In this document: positions 18,161 to 27,452 of the stretch, piece after piece
How positions within the stretch are numbered: the stretch's first letter is position 1
Layout of the letters: every line of letters starts with the position of its first letter
Source of the DNA: Haloglomus salinum
Lineage (GTDB): Archaea > Halobacteriota > Halobacteria > Halobacteriales > Haloarculaceae
DNA length: 64,000 nt
Assembly: GCF_024298825.1 (NCBI RefSeq)
Contig: NZ_CP101153.1
Coordinates: forward strand, 1,736,001 to 1,800,000
Reading direction: 5' to 3'
Program-made: the position numbers and the translations under genes
Notes under the pieces: model-generated
Databases searched by the model: none
The model's input: only the letters and a program-made list of their open reading frames with translations
What the model was told of the DNA's origin: nothing

Positions 18161-18769
18161 TCAAGTGCCCCGCCCCTGTTCGAGGAGTTCCCTGATTCGT
18201 CGCAGTTCGACCAGTAGCTCCGGGGCCTCGGTCTCCGTTGTCGTTCGCTTGGGCGTCACTCCCGGAGTGTCGCCCCCCTCCGTCGCTTCCGGTGGACGCC
18301 GCCGGACTTTGTCGAGGATCTGATCCTTGATGTCCGCGAAGTCGGCAACCCCGCCGATGGTGAGCTCAGCACCGGTCTGGCCACCGAATCCCGCGGTGTG
18401 GATGCCGACGGCTCCGGCCCCGACGAGACGCTGGAGCGGACCCTGACTGGCGTTGACGTTGGTGATGCGGTTGTACGGGACCGTCGTCTTCTGCTGGAAG
18501 AACACACCACGTTCGTACTCGAGTTCGTCGTCCGTGAGCCTGTACGCGGCCGTCCGGTAGAACGCTGGAATCCACCACGTGACGAAGCCGAATGCGGTGA
18601 CCACCAGGCCGACACCGACGTACACGACCCACGGATTCATCTCGAAGAGGATGCCACTGTAGGCGAGCACGCCGATGGCCGTAACGATGGGGACGAGGAC
18701 GAGCGCCTCGATGGCGAAGAAGTAGCGGGTGAGCTTCTCCGGCTTGAACCACTCGTGTTCTGGTCTCAT
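18161..18769 (-). CDS. PH-domain (bPH2, YdbS-like) membrane protein
   Basis: 202 aa. Two membrane helices (about 16-38 and 45-68) are followed by a bacterial PH-2 domain: YRLTDDELEYERGVFFQQKTTVPYNRITNVNASQGPLQRLVGAG and VGIHTAGFGGQTGAELTIGGV are typical. A Thr/Glu-rich linker and a short C-terminal coiled helix (ELLVELRRIRELLEQ) follow. YdbS-type proteins are widespread in membranes and of unclear function. It is followed by a CPBP protease gene and is at the left edge of the CPBP-rich region. Confidence 0.85.
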   Translation of the reverse strand: MRPEHEWFKPEKLTRYFFAIEALVLVPIVTAIGVLAYSGILFEMNPWVVYVGVGLVVTAFGFVTWWIPAFYRTAAYRLTDDELEYERGVFFQQKTTVPYNRITNVNASQGPLQRLVGAGAVGIHTAGFGGQTGAELTIGGVADFADIKDQILDKVRRRPPEATEGGDTPGVTPKRTTTETEAPELLVELRRIRELLEQGRGT

Positions 18770-19008
18770 ACCCGTAGAACGGCGTCACAGCGACTTGAAG
18801 CAGCGTCCTGCGTCCCAGGATACGAGAAGGGAAACGATCGACCGGTCCAGGCCGGATCGGATGGCACCTCCGAGACAGACGGGGTCACGGTGGGTACGAA
18901 CTGCCAGGAGGTCTCCAACAATAACCGATACGGGCGGTTCTCCGTCCGCAGGAATCCTCTTCGGGACTTATTCTCACTGGCCACGAATCGGCAGCTGAGT
19001 GATTGCCG

Positions 19009-19695
19009 ATGTCAACAGACACGAAACAATCCCGATCTCGCCCCGGGGTATCGCTCGCCATCATCGTAGGGCTGGTCGTCGCGCTCTTCGGCAGCACCCT
19101 CGTGGGGCAACTCGACCTGGCAGAGCGACTCGGAACGTCGGCGGCAGAATCGCTGCTGGTGAACTCAGTGACGATGTGGGTGTTGGTCGGAGGCTTGCTC
19201 GCGCTCGTCCTCTACTGGGAAGACCGCCCACTCGCGTCGGTCGGTCTCGAGCGCCCAACGCGTCGCCAGGTGATCGGTGGCATAGGCGCTGGTGTCGTGG
19301 CGCTCGTGCTCGGGCTGCTGGCCACAGGCCTCGCCGTCGCAGCCCTCAACCTGCAACAGCCCGAGACGCTCTCGACGATTAGTTCTCTCTCACTGCCAGT
19401 GAAGCTCGCGATTATCGGAACGGCAGTTGTGACCGAGGAGGTACTGTGGCGAGGCTACCCAATCGAGCGATTGACCGAACTCACGGGAAGTATCTGGATC
19501 GGGGCTGCCACGAGCTTCGTTGTGTTCCTCGCTGTCCACTACCCGGCCTGGGGACTCGTCGGTGCCATTCCACAGGCAGTCTTCGCCCTCGCACTCGTGG
19601 GGGTATACGTCTGGAGCCGGAACGTCATCGCCTGTATCCTGACGCACGCCGTCATTAATTCGGTCATGATACTGGTATTGCCGACGTTCCTCTGA
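19009..19695 (+). CDS. CPBP intramembrane metalloprotease
   Basis: 228 aa from ATG 19009 (an in-frame TTG lies two codons upstream). Multi-helix membrane protein. Abi/CPBP active-site motifs: EEVLWRG (EExxxR), FLAVHYPAW (His), and CILTHAVINS (final His-x3-N). Members cleave membrane substrates (prenylated CAAX proteins in eukaryotes) or act in bacteriocin self-immunity. Substrate unknown. First of seven CPBP domains within 14 kb. Confidence 0.88.
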   Translation: MSTDTKQSRSRPGVSLAIIVGLVVALFGSTLVGQLDLAERLGTSAAESLLVNSVTMWVLVGGLLALVLYWEDRPLASVGLERPTRRQVIGGIGAGVVALVLGLLATGLAVAALNLQQPETLSTISSLSLPVKLAIIGTAVVTEEVLWRGYPIERLTELTGSIWIGAATSFVVFLAVHYPAWGLVGAIPQAVFALALVGVYVWSRNVIACILTHAVINSVMILVLPTFL

Positions 19696-19773
19696 ACCAC
19701 CACGGTTTGATTGATGCCGAATTTTGGTTGATGCGAGCCTCGTGAAGAGGATCAAACGGCGCGGGGTACGTTC

Positions 19774-20226
19774 TCAGCGAGTCGCATCGGACATGGTCTC
19801 TCGAATCGCCGTGGCCAATTCGTCGGGACGCTGGCTCCCGAGCAGCACATCTCGGTCGTCGGACCGCGTCAGGAACACACCGCGCGAGCCACGCACGTTG
19901 TACGCAATCGCTCCCGGACGCCAGCGGATTCCCCACCCGCCGTACTCCCGGAGCGGTCGATACGTCGTCGCCTCTGCGGACTCGGTGGCGGTCCAGGGGA
20001 CGCGCCTGAACGACCGGTGGAGCGGGGCGAACCGGATGTAGAGGCCATCGTCTCGGACCTCGGTGACGAGTCGGAGCGACCACATGAACCCGCAGATGGC
20101 TCCAGTGAGGACCAGGCCGAGCGGTCCACTTCCGACGACAGTTACCAACCCGACGAGGCCCAGCAGGGCCCAGAGCCACCACTGTCGGAACCGTTGCACT
20201 TCGCGGAAGGCACCCTCGCGTGACAC
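19774..20226 (-). CDS. DUF6141-like membrane-anchored protein
   Basis: 150 aa from GTG 20226 (VSREGAFREVQRFRQWWLWA). Two hydrophobic segments (about 16-34 and 36-52) precede a soluble domain with a PH-like beta pattern (VRDDGLYIRFAPLHRSFRRVPW, YNVRGSRGVFLTRSDDRDVLLGSQ). DUF6141-family naming is by recollection of the REVQRFRQ...W start and was not checked. The same frame is open upstream to 20523 but that portion is a shadow of the permease-CPBP gene. Confidence 0.65.
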   Translation of the reverse strand: MSREGAFREVQRFRQWWLWALLGLVGLVTVVGSGPLGLVLTGAICGFMWSLRLVTEVRDDGLYIRFAPLHRSFRRVPWTATESAEATTYRPLREYGGWGIRWRPGAIAYNVRGSRGVFLTRSDDRDVLLGSQRPDELATAIRETMSDATR

Positions 20227-20305
20227 ACCAGTACACTCGGACGGAAGAGGTTGAGAACCTCTCGCCTCCCGGCAAGACCGACCCGATCCGGGCGAACAGG
20301 GACCC

Positions 20306-22693
20306 TCAGCCGAGCAGACCGTGTGCGATACCCGGCGCGAGGAGTCGGCCCCGGCGCAGGCGGAGCCAGCCGTAGACCAGTCCGCCCGCGAAGGCCGAGA
20401 CGAACAGGAACCACGCCGAGAGCGGGTAGTAGCCGACGTGCGCGGCCGAGAAGGCAGCGGCCTGCAGCACAAGCGCGGGCCACGCGCCGACGCGCTCGGC
20501 GAGGGCGGACTGGAGGAAGCCACGGAACAGGGTCTCCTCCTGGAACGCGGCGACGGCGAAGCCGAACAGCAGCATCAGGAGCGTCCCGGTCAGCGAGGGG
20601 GCCTCGCTGACCGGCGCCGCGGGGAGCGGGCCGGCGACCGCCCCGATGCCGAGCGTCAGCCCCGCGATGACGGCGAACGAGAGCACGAACCCGCCGACCC
20701 CCCAGAGCACGTCCCGTCCGAGGTGGTCGCGGTCGACCCACCACGCGACGACATCGACACCGACCCAGCGGGTGAACCCGAGGTAGACCAGCCCGACCGA
20801 CCCGACGAGGGTGGTCCCGAGGACGAGAATTGCGAACTCGAGCGGCTGGCTGGGCGAGGGCTGGGCCCACAGCGAGCCCCAGAGCAGCGCCCGCAGGCCG
20901 ACGAACGCGGCGAGTAACACCAGTCCCCGTCGAAGTTGCCGGTCGGTGAACGAGGTGTCGAGCGCCGTCGCCGCCGGCTCGGTGCCCGGGTCGGCGCCGT
21001 AGACTGGCGATGCGAACCGGGCGACAGCCCGCCGGTAGCCGCCGTAGCCGACGCCCAGCAGGACGATCGCCGCGACGACCGGAACCGCGGTCGTGAGGAG
21101 GAGCTGGGCGTCACCGGAGAGGCCCGGGTCGGACAGGAGGGCACCCGCCCCACCCAGTGTGGCGACGGCGGCGACGACGAACGCGCCGAACATGTGGCCG
21201 AGCAGCACCCACTGACTCGGGGTCGCGACCGCGTAGCCGCGGAAGGTTTCCCGGCGCTCCAGCGACGGGAGCGTCGTCCCGAGGCCGAGGCCGAGGCCCA
21301 CGCTCGCGGCGGCCGCGACGACAGCGAGCACCACCAGAACGACCGCCGATACGAGCGTGGCGCCCGTCCCCCAGGCGAGGACGATCGCGCCGACCACGGC
21401 GAGCGGCGTGCCCAGGAGGAGGCCGGCCAGCGCGTGGCCCCGGACGAACGTCCGGGGCGGACGTGCCACGAGCGCCTCGAGGACCCGCATCTCACCAGCC
21501 TCGCCCAGCGGGTTCAGCCCGAACACCGCCCCGGCGACGTAGATGCCGGCGAACGCGAGGACGCCACCGGCCGCCAGCGGCACCAGTTCGGGGGCGGTCG
21601 CGACGCCGAACACCGCCGTCACTGCCATGATGACCAGCGGGAACAGTGTCGAGAAGCGGGTCGGGACGCGAACCCACCGGGTCCACAGCCCCAGCGCGAT
21701 ACCCAGCGCCGGCGGAGTGGTCCGGCGCGGGAACGACCGTCCGGCGTGTCCGTGCCCAGCGGCGGCGGCCTCAGTCGCCGCAGCCGCGTCCCGGCCCAGC
21801 ATCCCCGTCGGCGTCGTGTCGGCGAACCAGAGCCGTGGGGCGAGCCGCGCGGCGAGCGCGAACAGGAGCGGGATGCTCGCGAGGAGAGCGGCCCCGACCG
21901 CGTACGCGACGGGTCCGGGCGGGGCGACGAGCGACGTACCGGCGAAGACGAACGAGAGGTAGTGGGTCGTCGGGGCCGCGACGGTCGAGAAGACGGCGAG
22001 TTGCGAGGACGCGAGCGCCGCCGGCGCCGTGACGGCGTAGCCCAGCCCCATCAGTACGAGCAGGAGGACGACGCCGGCGGCCTGACTCAGCCGGCGGAGC
22101 AGTTCGCTCTGCAGGAGTCCCAGCATGAACAGCTGTCCGACGACGGTCCCGGCCATCACCACCGCCACGAACAGCGGGACAACCGCGAGGACGGTCGTCA
22201 GCACGACCGACGGTTCCCCGGCGCCGAGCGCGAACGCGCCGGCGAACAGGAGCGTCGGGAGCAGCACGAACCCGACCAGCTGGACCGTCGAGACGGTGAG
22301 CAGCCCCAGCAGCACCGCCCGCGGGCTCGTCGCCGTCAGCAGGAACGCCTCGCCCTCGGGCCGGCCCGTCTGGAGCGTCCGCATGGCCGCCATCACGACG
22401 AAGACCGCGACCAGCAAGAGGAGGTGCGTCCCGAGGAGGCCCATGTCAAACGCTCCCTCACCGGCGGCCGTCCGGCCCGCCTCGTGTGCGACGCGGGACC
22501 AGAGGACGAACAGCGGCGCGAAGACGACGACCGCGCCGAGCAGCGTGAGTCGCTGCTTGCGGGTTCCCAGCGAGTTCCGGGTGTGGCGCCGGATTTCGAC
22601 GCGGGCGATACCGAGGCCGTGGCGCACATCGTGACGGAGGCCGTCGTGCACGTCGTCACCGCCACCGCCGCCACCGCCGACGGCGGTGCTCAT
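20306..22693 (-). CDS. ABC-2 permease fused to a C-terminal CPBP protease domain
   Basis: 795 aa. The N-terminal two thirds (about 30-560) is a long polytopic ABC-2-type export permease with two halves. After a hydrophilic stretch (about 570-590) a separate multi-helix domain carries CPBP motifs: AFQEETLFRGFLQ, FSAAHVGYYP and PGIAHGLLG. Its start overlaps the stop of the ATPase gene by 4 bp (ATGA), so the two make one exporter. Fusion of an Abi-type protease to the permease suggests export coupled to cleavage of a membrane peptide, as in bacteriocin-type processing exporters, though those use a different protease family. Coupling is inferred. Confidence 0.85.
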   Translation of the reverse strand: MSTAVGGGGGGGDDVHDGLRHDVRHGLGIARVEIRRHTRNSLGTRKQRLTLLGAVVVFAPLFVLWSRVAHEAGRTAAGEGAFDMGLLGTHLLLLVAVFVVMAAMRTLQTGRPEGEAFLLTATSPRAVLLGLLTVSTVQLVGFVLLPTLLFAGAFALGAGEPSVVLTTVLAVVPLFVAVVMAGTVVGQLFMLGLLQSELLRRLSQAAGVVLLLVLMGLGYAVTAPAALASSQLAVFSTVAAPTTHYLSFVFAGTSLVAPPGPVAYAVGAALLASIPLLFALAARLAPRLWFADTTPTGMLGRDAAAATEAAAAGHGHAGRSFPRRTTPPALGIALGLWTRWVRVPTRFSTLFPLVIMAVTAVFGVATAPELVPLAAGGVLAFAGIYVAGAVFGLNPLGEAGEMRVLEALVARPPRTFVRGHALAGLLLGTPLAVVGAIVLAWGTGATLVSAVVLVVLAVVAAAASVGLGLGLGTTLPSLERRETFRGYAVATPSQWVLLGHMFGAFVVAAVATLGGAGALLSDPGLSGDAQLLLTTAVPVVAAIVLLGVGYGGYRRAVARFASPVYGADPGTEPAATALDTSFTDRQLRRGLVLLAAFVGLRALLWGSLWAQPSPSQPLEFAILVLGTTLVGSVGLVYLGFTRWVGVDVVAWWVDRDHLGRDVLWGVGGFVLSFAVIAGLTLGIGAVAGPLPAAPVSEAPSLTGTLLMLLFGFAVAAFQEETLFRGFLQSALAERVGAWPALVLQAAAFSAAHVGYYPLSAWFLFVSAFAGGLVYGWLRLRRGRLLAPGIAHGLLG

Positions 22694-23550
22694 GGCCGCG
22701 GCTCCGTGGTGTCACCTCGGGACGCCCCCGCGCCCCCGTCGGATGCCTCCTCGGCGACGGGTTCGGCCTCGTGGTCGGCGGTCACCTCGAGGAACGCCTG
22801 TTCGAGCGTGCGCTCCTCGCCGGTTTCGGCGCGGCGTTTCAGGTCGACCGGCGACCCCTCCGCCACCAGCCGGCCCTCGTGGAGGACGCCGATGGTGTCG
22901 GCCAGTTCGTCGACCACGGACAGAATGTGTGTCGAGAGGAACACCGTGGTCTCTTCGTCGACGAGGTCGGCGAGCACGTCGAGGACGGTTCTCGCGGCCC
23001 GCGGGTCGAGCCCGCTGGTCGGCTCGTCGAGGAAGATGACCGCCGGCCCGTGCAGCAGCGCCTGGATGAGACCGATCTTCTGGCGCATCCCCTTCGAGTA
23101 GGTGCCGATGGGGCGGTCGGCGGCGTCGGTCATGTCCAGACGAGCCAGCAGCGACTCGATGCGGTCGGCGGCCACGTCCTCCGGGATGTCCTGGAGGAAG
23201 GCGGCGTAGGAGAGCTGCTCGCGACCCGTCAACTCGTCGTACACGGGCGGCTCCTCGGGCAGGTAGCCGAGGTACCGGGTGATTGCCCGCCGGTCGGTGA
23301 GCGGCGTCCCCATGATGGTCGCCGTCCCGGCCGTCGGCGGGAGCAGCGTCGTCAGCATCCGCATCGTGGTCGTCTTCCCGGCCCCGTTCGGGCCGAGGAA
23401 CCCGTAGACATGCCCCGGGGGGATGGTCAGGTCGAGATTCTCGACGGCGACGTGGTCGCCGAAGCGCTTCGTCAGGCCCTGCGTCTCGATGGCCCACCGG
23501 GAGTCCCCCTCGGACGGGCGACCCCCGGTGGCGGTGGACTCGGCGTTCAT
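22690..23550 (-). CDS. ABC transporter ATP-binding protein (partner of permease-CPBP)
   Basis: 286 aa. Walker A GPNGAGKTT at about residues 54-62, Q-loop region YLPEEPPVYDELTG, signature YSKGMRQK, Walker B VIFLDEPTSGLD, and D/H-loop STHIL are all intact. The C-terminal extension (about 245-286) is acidic. It energises the permease encoded immediately downstream. No substrate can be read from sequence. Confidence 0.93.
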   Translation of the reverse strand: MNAESTATGGRPSEGDSRWAIETQGLTKRFGDHVAVENLDLTIPPGHVYGFLGPNGAGKTTTMRMLTTLLPPTAGTATIMGTPLTDRRAITRYLGYLPEEPPVYDELTGREQLSYAAFLQDIPEDVAADRIESLLARLDMTDAADRPIGTYSKGMRQKIGLIQALLHGPAVIFLDEPTSGLDPRAARTVLDVLADLVDEETTVFLSTHILSVVDELADTIGVLHEGRLVAEGSPVDLKRRAETGEERTLEQAFLEVTADHEAEPVAEEASDGGAGASRGDTTEPRP

Positions 23551-23819
23551 GCTGTAGGATAGTCAGGGGCGGAAAAAGCGGGTGGTGCTGATTCCCTCCC
23601 CGTGAGAGACACGAGCCGGCCGTCGTGGAGTGCCGCGCACCGCTTTCGGTCGTGACGGGCCGAGCGACGTGTCCCCGACGCACGGGGGACGCGAGCACGG
23701 CGAGCGACACGACCGTGTCCCACGAGTGACGCGACCGCGACGCCACCAGCGACACGACGGTTTCTCGTCGCCCGGGAACGAGCGGCCCGCTTCATCTCGA
23801 TTCGGAGCGACCGCTACGT

Positions 23820-24710
23820 ATGGACAGCGCTATCGACACTGGCGGGGCCGGTGCCGGGGGCGCCGGTCGACCGCTCGCGTTCACCGAGGACCGGCGGCCG
23901 GCGCTGCTGTTCCTGGCCGTGACCGCCCTGGCGACGCCGGCCCTGATCCTCCTGGCCGAGCGGTTCCTCCCCCGGACGGGGATGGCGAGTCTCCTCTTCA
24001 CGACGACGGCCATCACGCTCGTCGCCGTCGTCGCGTGGCTGGCGCTCCGCCGAGAGGGTGTCTCGCTCGATGCCATCGGCTTCGGGTGGCGCCGGGTCGT
24101 CCCCGGCGTCCTGACGGTAGCGGCCGTCTGGGCCGGGGCGCACGTGTTCGGGTGGGTCGTCCTGGCGGTCCGGGGCGAGCAGCTCTCGCTGGGCATCCCG
24201 GTGGGTGCGACGGCGACCGGCTGGCTCGCGACCGCCGTGATGATGTGGGTGTTCGTCGGCATCGCCGAGGAGTTCGCGTTCCGGGGCTACCTCCAGAACA
24301 AGGTCATCGCCCACGTCGGCGGCGGGACACGGGCTCGCACGGCCGGCGGGGTCCTCCTCACCTCGGCGCTGTTCTCGCTGTGGCACATCCCGCAGTTGAC
24401 CGTGGTCCGCGGGCTCTCGCCAACCGAGATGGCGCCGGTCCTCGCGGTGTGGGCCATCTACGGGATCATCCTCGGGACGGTGTACGAACTCACGCGGAAC
24501 GTCGTCCTCGCCGGCGTCCTCCACGGGACGTTCAACCACAACCCCGTCCTGCTGCTGGGCCCCGAGGGTGAGGCGGTGACCGACCTCACGCTGCTGGTGC
24601 TGCCGCTGCTCGCGGTGGCGGTGTGGTACTACCGACGGTGGGCCCGAACGGCCCGCCCGGACGATTTCCGGCCACAGGCTACCCGTCCGGAGACGGCCGG
24701 GGACGCCTGA
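23820..24710 (+). CDS. CPBP intramembrane metalloprotease
   Basis: 296 aa, eight or so membrane helices. Motifs: IAEEFAFRGYLQNK (EExxxR), SLWHIPQL, and LHGTFNHN. The end WYYRRWA...DDFRP is shared with the CPBP genes at 28646 and 31682, marking a paralogous subgroup. ATG 23820 follows a 270-bp gap that separates it from the divergent ABC pair. Confidence 0.88.
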   Translation: MDSAIDTGGAGAGGAGRPLAFTEDRRPALLFLAVTALATPALILLAERFLPRTGMASLLFTTTAITLVAVVAWLALRREGVSLDAIGFGWRRVVPGVLTVAAVWAGAHVFGWVVLAVRGEQLSLGIPVGATATGWLATAVMMWVFVGIAEEFAFRGYLQNKVIAHVGGGTRARTAGGVLLTSALFSLWHIPQLTVVRGLSPTEMAPVLAVWAIYGIILGTVYELTRNVVLAGVLHGTFNHNPVLLLGPEGEAVTDLTLLVLPLLAVAVWYYRRWARTARPDDFRPQATRPETAGDA

Positions 24711-24742
24711 ACGGGTGCCGGGGACGCCTAGACGGGTGCCGG
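24701..24742 (+). repeat. Two tandem 21-bp repeats at the end of a CPBP gene
   Basis: GGACGCCTGAACGGGTGCCGG would be unit 1 at 24701-24721 (quoted in part: GGACGCCTGAACGGG), repeated at 24722-24742 with two substitutions. It overlaps the CPBP stop codon. Possibly a slippage product; no function seen. The rest of 24711-25004 holds no gene. Confidence 0.5.
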
Positions 24743-25004
24743 GGCATCCGACCCGGGTCGCCCGGGCCGAACCGCCCGAATCGGAACGCCTGGCCGTGGC
24801 GCCGGCCACGCGCGAGTACCTGCGCCGGTGACACCCCGGACCGGTCGCGTCGAGAGTCCCCCGGGTCAGTTCTCGATTCGCAAGAACGACGTACCGAGAT
24901 TAAGAGCGGTGGCACCGGATCTGCACCCGTGATCCTCCGATGACGCGATTCACGACACGCAGCGAGGTGGTCGCCACCTCCGGATCGGCACGGACGGTGA
25001 GCCG

Positions 25005-25949
25005 ATGACAGCCATCGAGACCAGCGACCTGACGAAGCGCTACGGCGAGACCGTGCTCGCAGTCGACGGCCTCGACCTGACCGTCGCGGAGGGCGAGGTG
25101 TTCGGCTTCCTCGGCCCGAACGGGGCCGGCAAGTCGACGACTATCGACATGCTGCTGGACTACGTCCGCCCGACCAGCGGGACCGCGACCGTTCTGGGGT
25201 ACGACGCCCAGGCGGAGACGAAGGCGATTCACCGCCGGGTCGGTATCCTCCCTGACGGCTACGGCCTCTACGACCGGCTCTCCGGGCGCAAACACCTGGA
25301 GTTCGCCATCGATCTGAAGGGAGTCGAAGACGATCCCGACGAGATTCTCGACCGGGTAGGACTGGAGCGCGAGGCGGCCGAGCGCCGTGTCGGCGGCTAC
25401 TCGAAGGGGATGACCCAGCGGCTCGCGCTGGGGATTGCGCTCGTCGGCGACCCGGACCTGCTCGTGCTGGACGAGCCCTCCAGCGGCCTCGACCCGAACG
25501 GGGTCCGCGAGGTCCGCGCCATCGCCCGCGAACACGCCGAGCGCGGCGGGACGGTCTTCTTCTCCAGTCACATCCTCAGTCAGGTCGAGGCGGTCTGTGA
25601 CCGTGTCGGCATCCTCAACCGGGGCCGGCTCGTCGCCGTCGACACCATCGAGGGACTCCGGGAGTCGCTCGGGACGGGCTCGACCATCGAACTCACGGTC
25701 GGCGAGGTGCCCGAGGATCTCTCGCTGGAGGGAATCGCGGGCGTTACGACCGTCACGGTCGACGGTCGGACGGTGCGGGCGACCTGCGCCGAACCGGAGA
25801 CGAAGATCGCCGTCGTCGAGCGGCTGCAGGCCGGCGACGCCGCCATCCTCGACATCCGGACCAGCGAGTCCTCGCTGGAGGACCTGTTCGCGGCCTACAC
25901 CGGGACTGGGGGGACACCCGAGGAGGCCCCGCAGGAGGTGGCCCGATGA
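25005..25949 (+). CDS. ABC transporter ATP-binding protein
   Basis: 314 aa. Walker A GPNGAGKST (about 39-47), signature YSKGMTQR, Walker B LLVLDEPSSGLD, H-loop SSHIL. The C-terminal 90 residues form the usual CcmA/NosF-type accessory domain. Overlaps the permease start by 4 bp (ATGA). Together with the next gene it is a two-component ABC-2 exporter of the haloarchaeal NosFY-like type; cargo unknown. Confidence 0.92.
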   Translation: MTAIETSDLTKRYGETVLAVDGLDLTVAEGEVFGFLGPNGAGKSTTIDMLLDYVRPTSGTATVLGYDAQAETKAIHRRVGILPDGYGLYDRLSGRKHLEFAIDLKGVEDDPDEILDRVGLEREAAERRVGGYSKGMTQRLALGIALVGDPDLLVLDEPSSGLDPNGVREVRAIAREHAERGGTVFFSSHILSQVEAVCDRVGILNRGRLVAVDTIEGLRESLGTGSTIELTVGEVPEDLSLEGIAGVTTVTVDGRTVRATCAEPETKIAVVERLQAGDAAILDIRTSESSLEDLFAAYTGTGGTPEEAPQEVAR

Positions 25950-26779
25950 CCTGGACCGTCGTCGCTCGCAAGGAGTTCACCGACGCCTTCCGGGCACGCA
26001 TCCTGTGGGGCATCGTCGCCATCATCGGCGTCCTGACGGGAGCCATCACGCTGGCGACACGGTTCATCCCGGGCATCGAGCCGAACCCGCTTACGGGCCT
26101 CGGAGCGGCGGCCCAGTTCGCCGCGATGCTCGTCCCCATCATGTCGCTCGTCGCGGCGTACCTCGCCATCGCCGGCGAGCGCGAATCGGGGAGCGTGAAG
26201 GTGCTGCTCGGGCTGCCGCCGTCGCGCGGCGAGGTGGTGCTGGGCAAGTTCCTCGGCCGCGGCGGCGTGGTCGGCCTCGGACTGGTGCTCGGGTTCACCG
26301 TCGCCGGGGTCGCTACGGCGGCTGCCTACGGGACCCTCCCGGTCTCGACCTTCGTCAGCATCACGCTGCTGACGGTCATGCTCGGCGTGACCTTCGTCGG
26401 TATCGCGGTCGGCATCTCGGCCGCGACCGGGACCCGCGCCCGCGCCATGACCGTCTCCATCGCGGTCTACCTCGTCCTCGTGCTCCTCTGGGACCTCCTC
26501 CCGCAGGGGCTGCACTTCCTCGTCCACGGGACGACCCCCAGCGGCACGGTCCCCGGCTGGTTCCTCGGCCTGCAGGCGCTCAGCCCACCGGGCGCGTACA
26601 ACGCCCTCGTCATGGCGGTGCTGGGGGCCGGCGACCCCACGGTGCCGGGACTGGCCGCCAGAGTCGACGGCTCGCTTCCGATCTATCTGGAGAGCTGGTT
26701 CCTGCTCGGCCTGCTCGCGCTCTGGACGCTTATCCCGCTCGCGCTGGGCTACCGCTGGTTCGAGCGGGCCGACCTCTGA
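25946..26779 (+). CDS. ABC-2 type permease
   Basis: 277 aa with six predicted membrane helices. Starts MTWTVVARKEFTDAFRARI, as in NosY-like haloarchaeal permeases, with ERESGSVKVLLGLPPSRGEVVLGKFLGR after helix 2. Translationally coupled to the ATPase upstream. After its TGA at 26777-26779 the same frame stays open to 27031 (see the next entry). Confidence 0.9.
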   Translation: MTWTVVARKEFTDAFRARILWGIVAIIGVLTGAITLATRFIPGIEPNPLTGLGAAAQFAAMLVPIMSLVAAYLAIAGERESGSVKVLLGLPPSRGEVVLGKFLGRGGVVGLGLVLGFTVAGVATAAAYGTLPVSTFVSITLLTVMLGVTFVGIAVGISAATGTRARAMTVSIAVYLVLVLLWDLLPQGLHFLVHGTTPSGTVPGWFLGLQALSPPGAYNALVMAVLGAGDPTVPGLAARVDGSLPIYLESWFLLGLLALWTLIPLALGYRWFERADL

Positions 26780-27031
26780 CGCCAGAGCGACCCTCACCCG
26801 GAGGGAATCGCCCTCGCCGGCTGCCCCCGTCACGACCGTAGTGGAATCACGAGTACCGTCCCAGTCGGTACTCGCTCCGAGATCGATATCGGCAGCCGCC
26901 GTCTCAACGACTACCTCGTCTCAGTCGGGGTGCCGGCCGTCGTGGGTGGCTTCCTCGTCCCGCTCCTGCTCGTCGTCGTGCTGCTGGCCCTCCGGTCGTC
27001 GCTGGTCCCCGGCGAGACAGCCGGAACGTGA
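26780..27031 (+). pseudogene. Open frame without a start codon after the permease
   Basis: Directly after the permease TGA the same frame stays open for 83 codons to TGA 27029-27031. Its second half has haloarchaeal third-base G/C and encodes a charged stretch, then a strong hydrophobic helix (VGVPAVVGGFLVPLLLVVVL) and a short tail. There is no ATG and only one late in-frame GTG. It could be the decayed 3' end of a membrane-protein gene or an ancestral extension of the permease. Alternatively it is chance. Confidence 0.3.
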
Positions 27032-27137
27032 GTTGGCCCGACGGCGGAGCCTGCGGTCACCCTGGCCGACCGCCGGGGTTCCCACCGGGCGAGAACCGGC
27101 GCCACGACTTATCGCCGAAGATGGCGTCGATACAGGC

Positions 27138-27452
27138 ATGAACACCGTAGCGACCACACTGCTCCAGATGGGCCCACACTACGGCCAGATGGACGGCGGC
27201 TGGATGGGGGTGGGATGGACGGGCTGGGCCGGCATCTTGGCGATGATTGTTTTCGCCCTGCTGCTGGCCGCCGTCGTCTTCGCCCTCGTGCGGTTTCTGT
27301 TCGTGCCGCTCGTCGAGGCGGCCGACCGGTATGACGAGGATCGAACGACCGACCCCGCGCTCGCGACGCTCCGGGAGCGGTTCGCCCGCGGCGAGATCGA
27401 CGAGGAGGAGTACAACCGGCGGCGGCGAATCCTCACCGAGAAGACTGCCTGA
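27138..27452 (+). CDS. SHOCT-domain membrane protein
   Basis: 104 aa from ATG 27138. One membrane helix (about 31-55) is followed by a C-terminal SHOCT motif: DPALATLRERFARGEIDEEEYNRRRRIL. SHOCT domains mediate short-range oligomerisation and are common at protein ends in prokaryotes. The N-terminal stretch is Met/Gly-rich (MGPHYGQMDGGWMGVGW). The reading frame is open back to 26841 but that part is a shadow. Confidence 0.8.
   Translation: MNTVATTLLQMGPHYGQMDGGWMGVGWTGWAGILAMIVFALLLAAVVFALVRFLFVPLVEAADRYDEDRTTDPALATLRERFARGEIDEEEYNRRRRILTEKTA

Noticed and set aside
20936-23101. 721-aa frame opposite the ABC permease/ATPase genes
   Set aside because: Antisense shadow rich in Arg/Glu/Gln, with no start or conserved motif; the opposite strand encodes well-supported genes.
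26841-27137. N-terminal extension of the SHOCT protein from GTG/ATG-like starts at 26841
   Set aside because: Ser/Arg/Cys-rich sequence of a shifted frame; the ATG at 27138 fits the SHOCT protein's membrane helix and family length.
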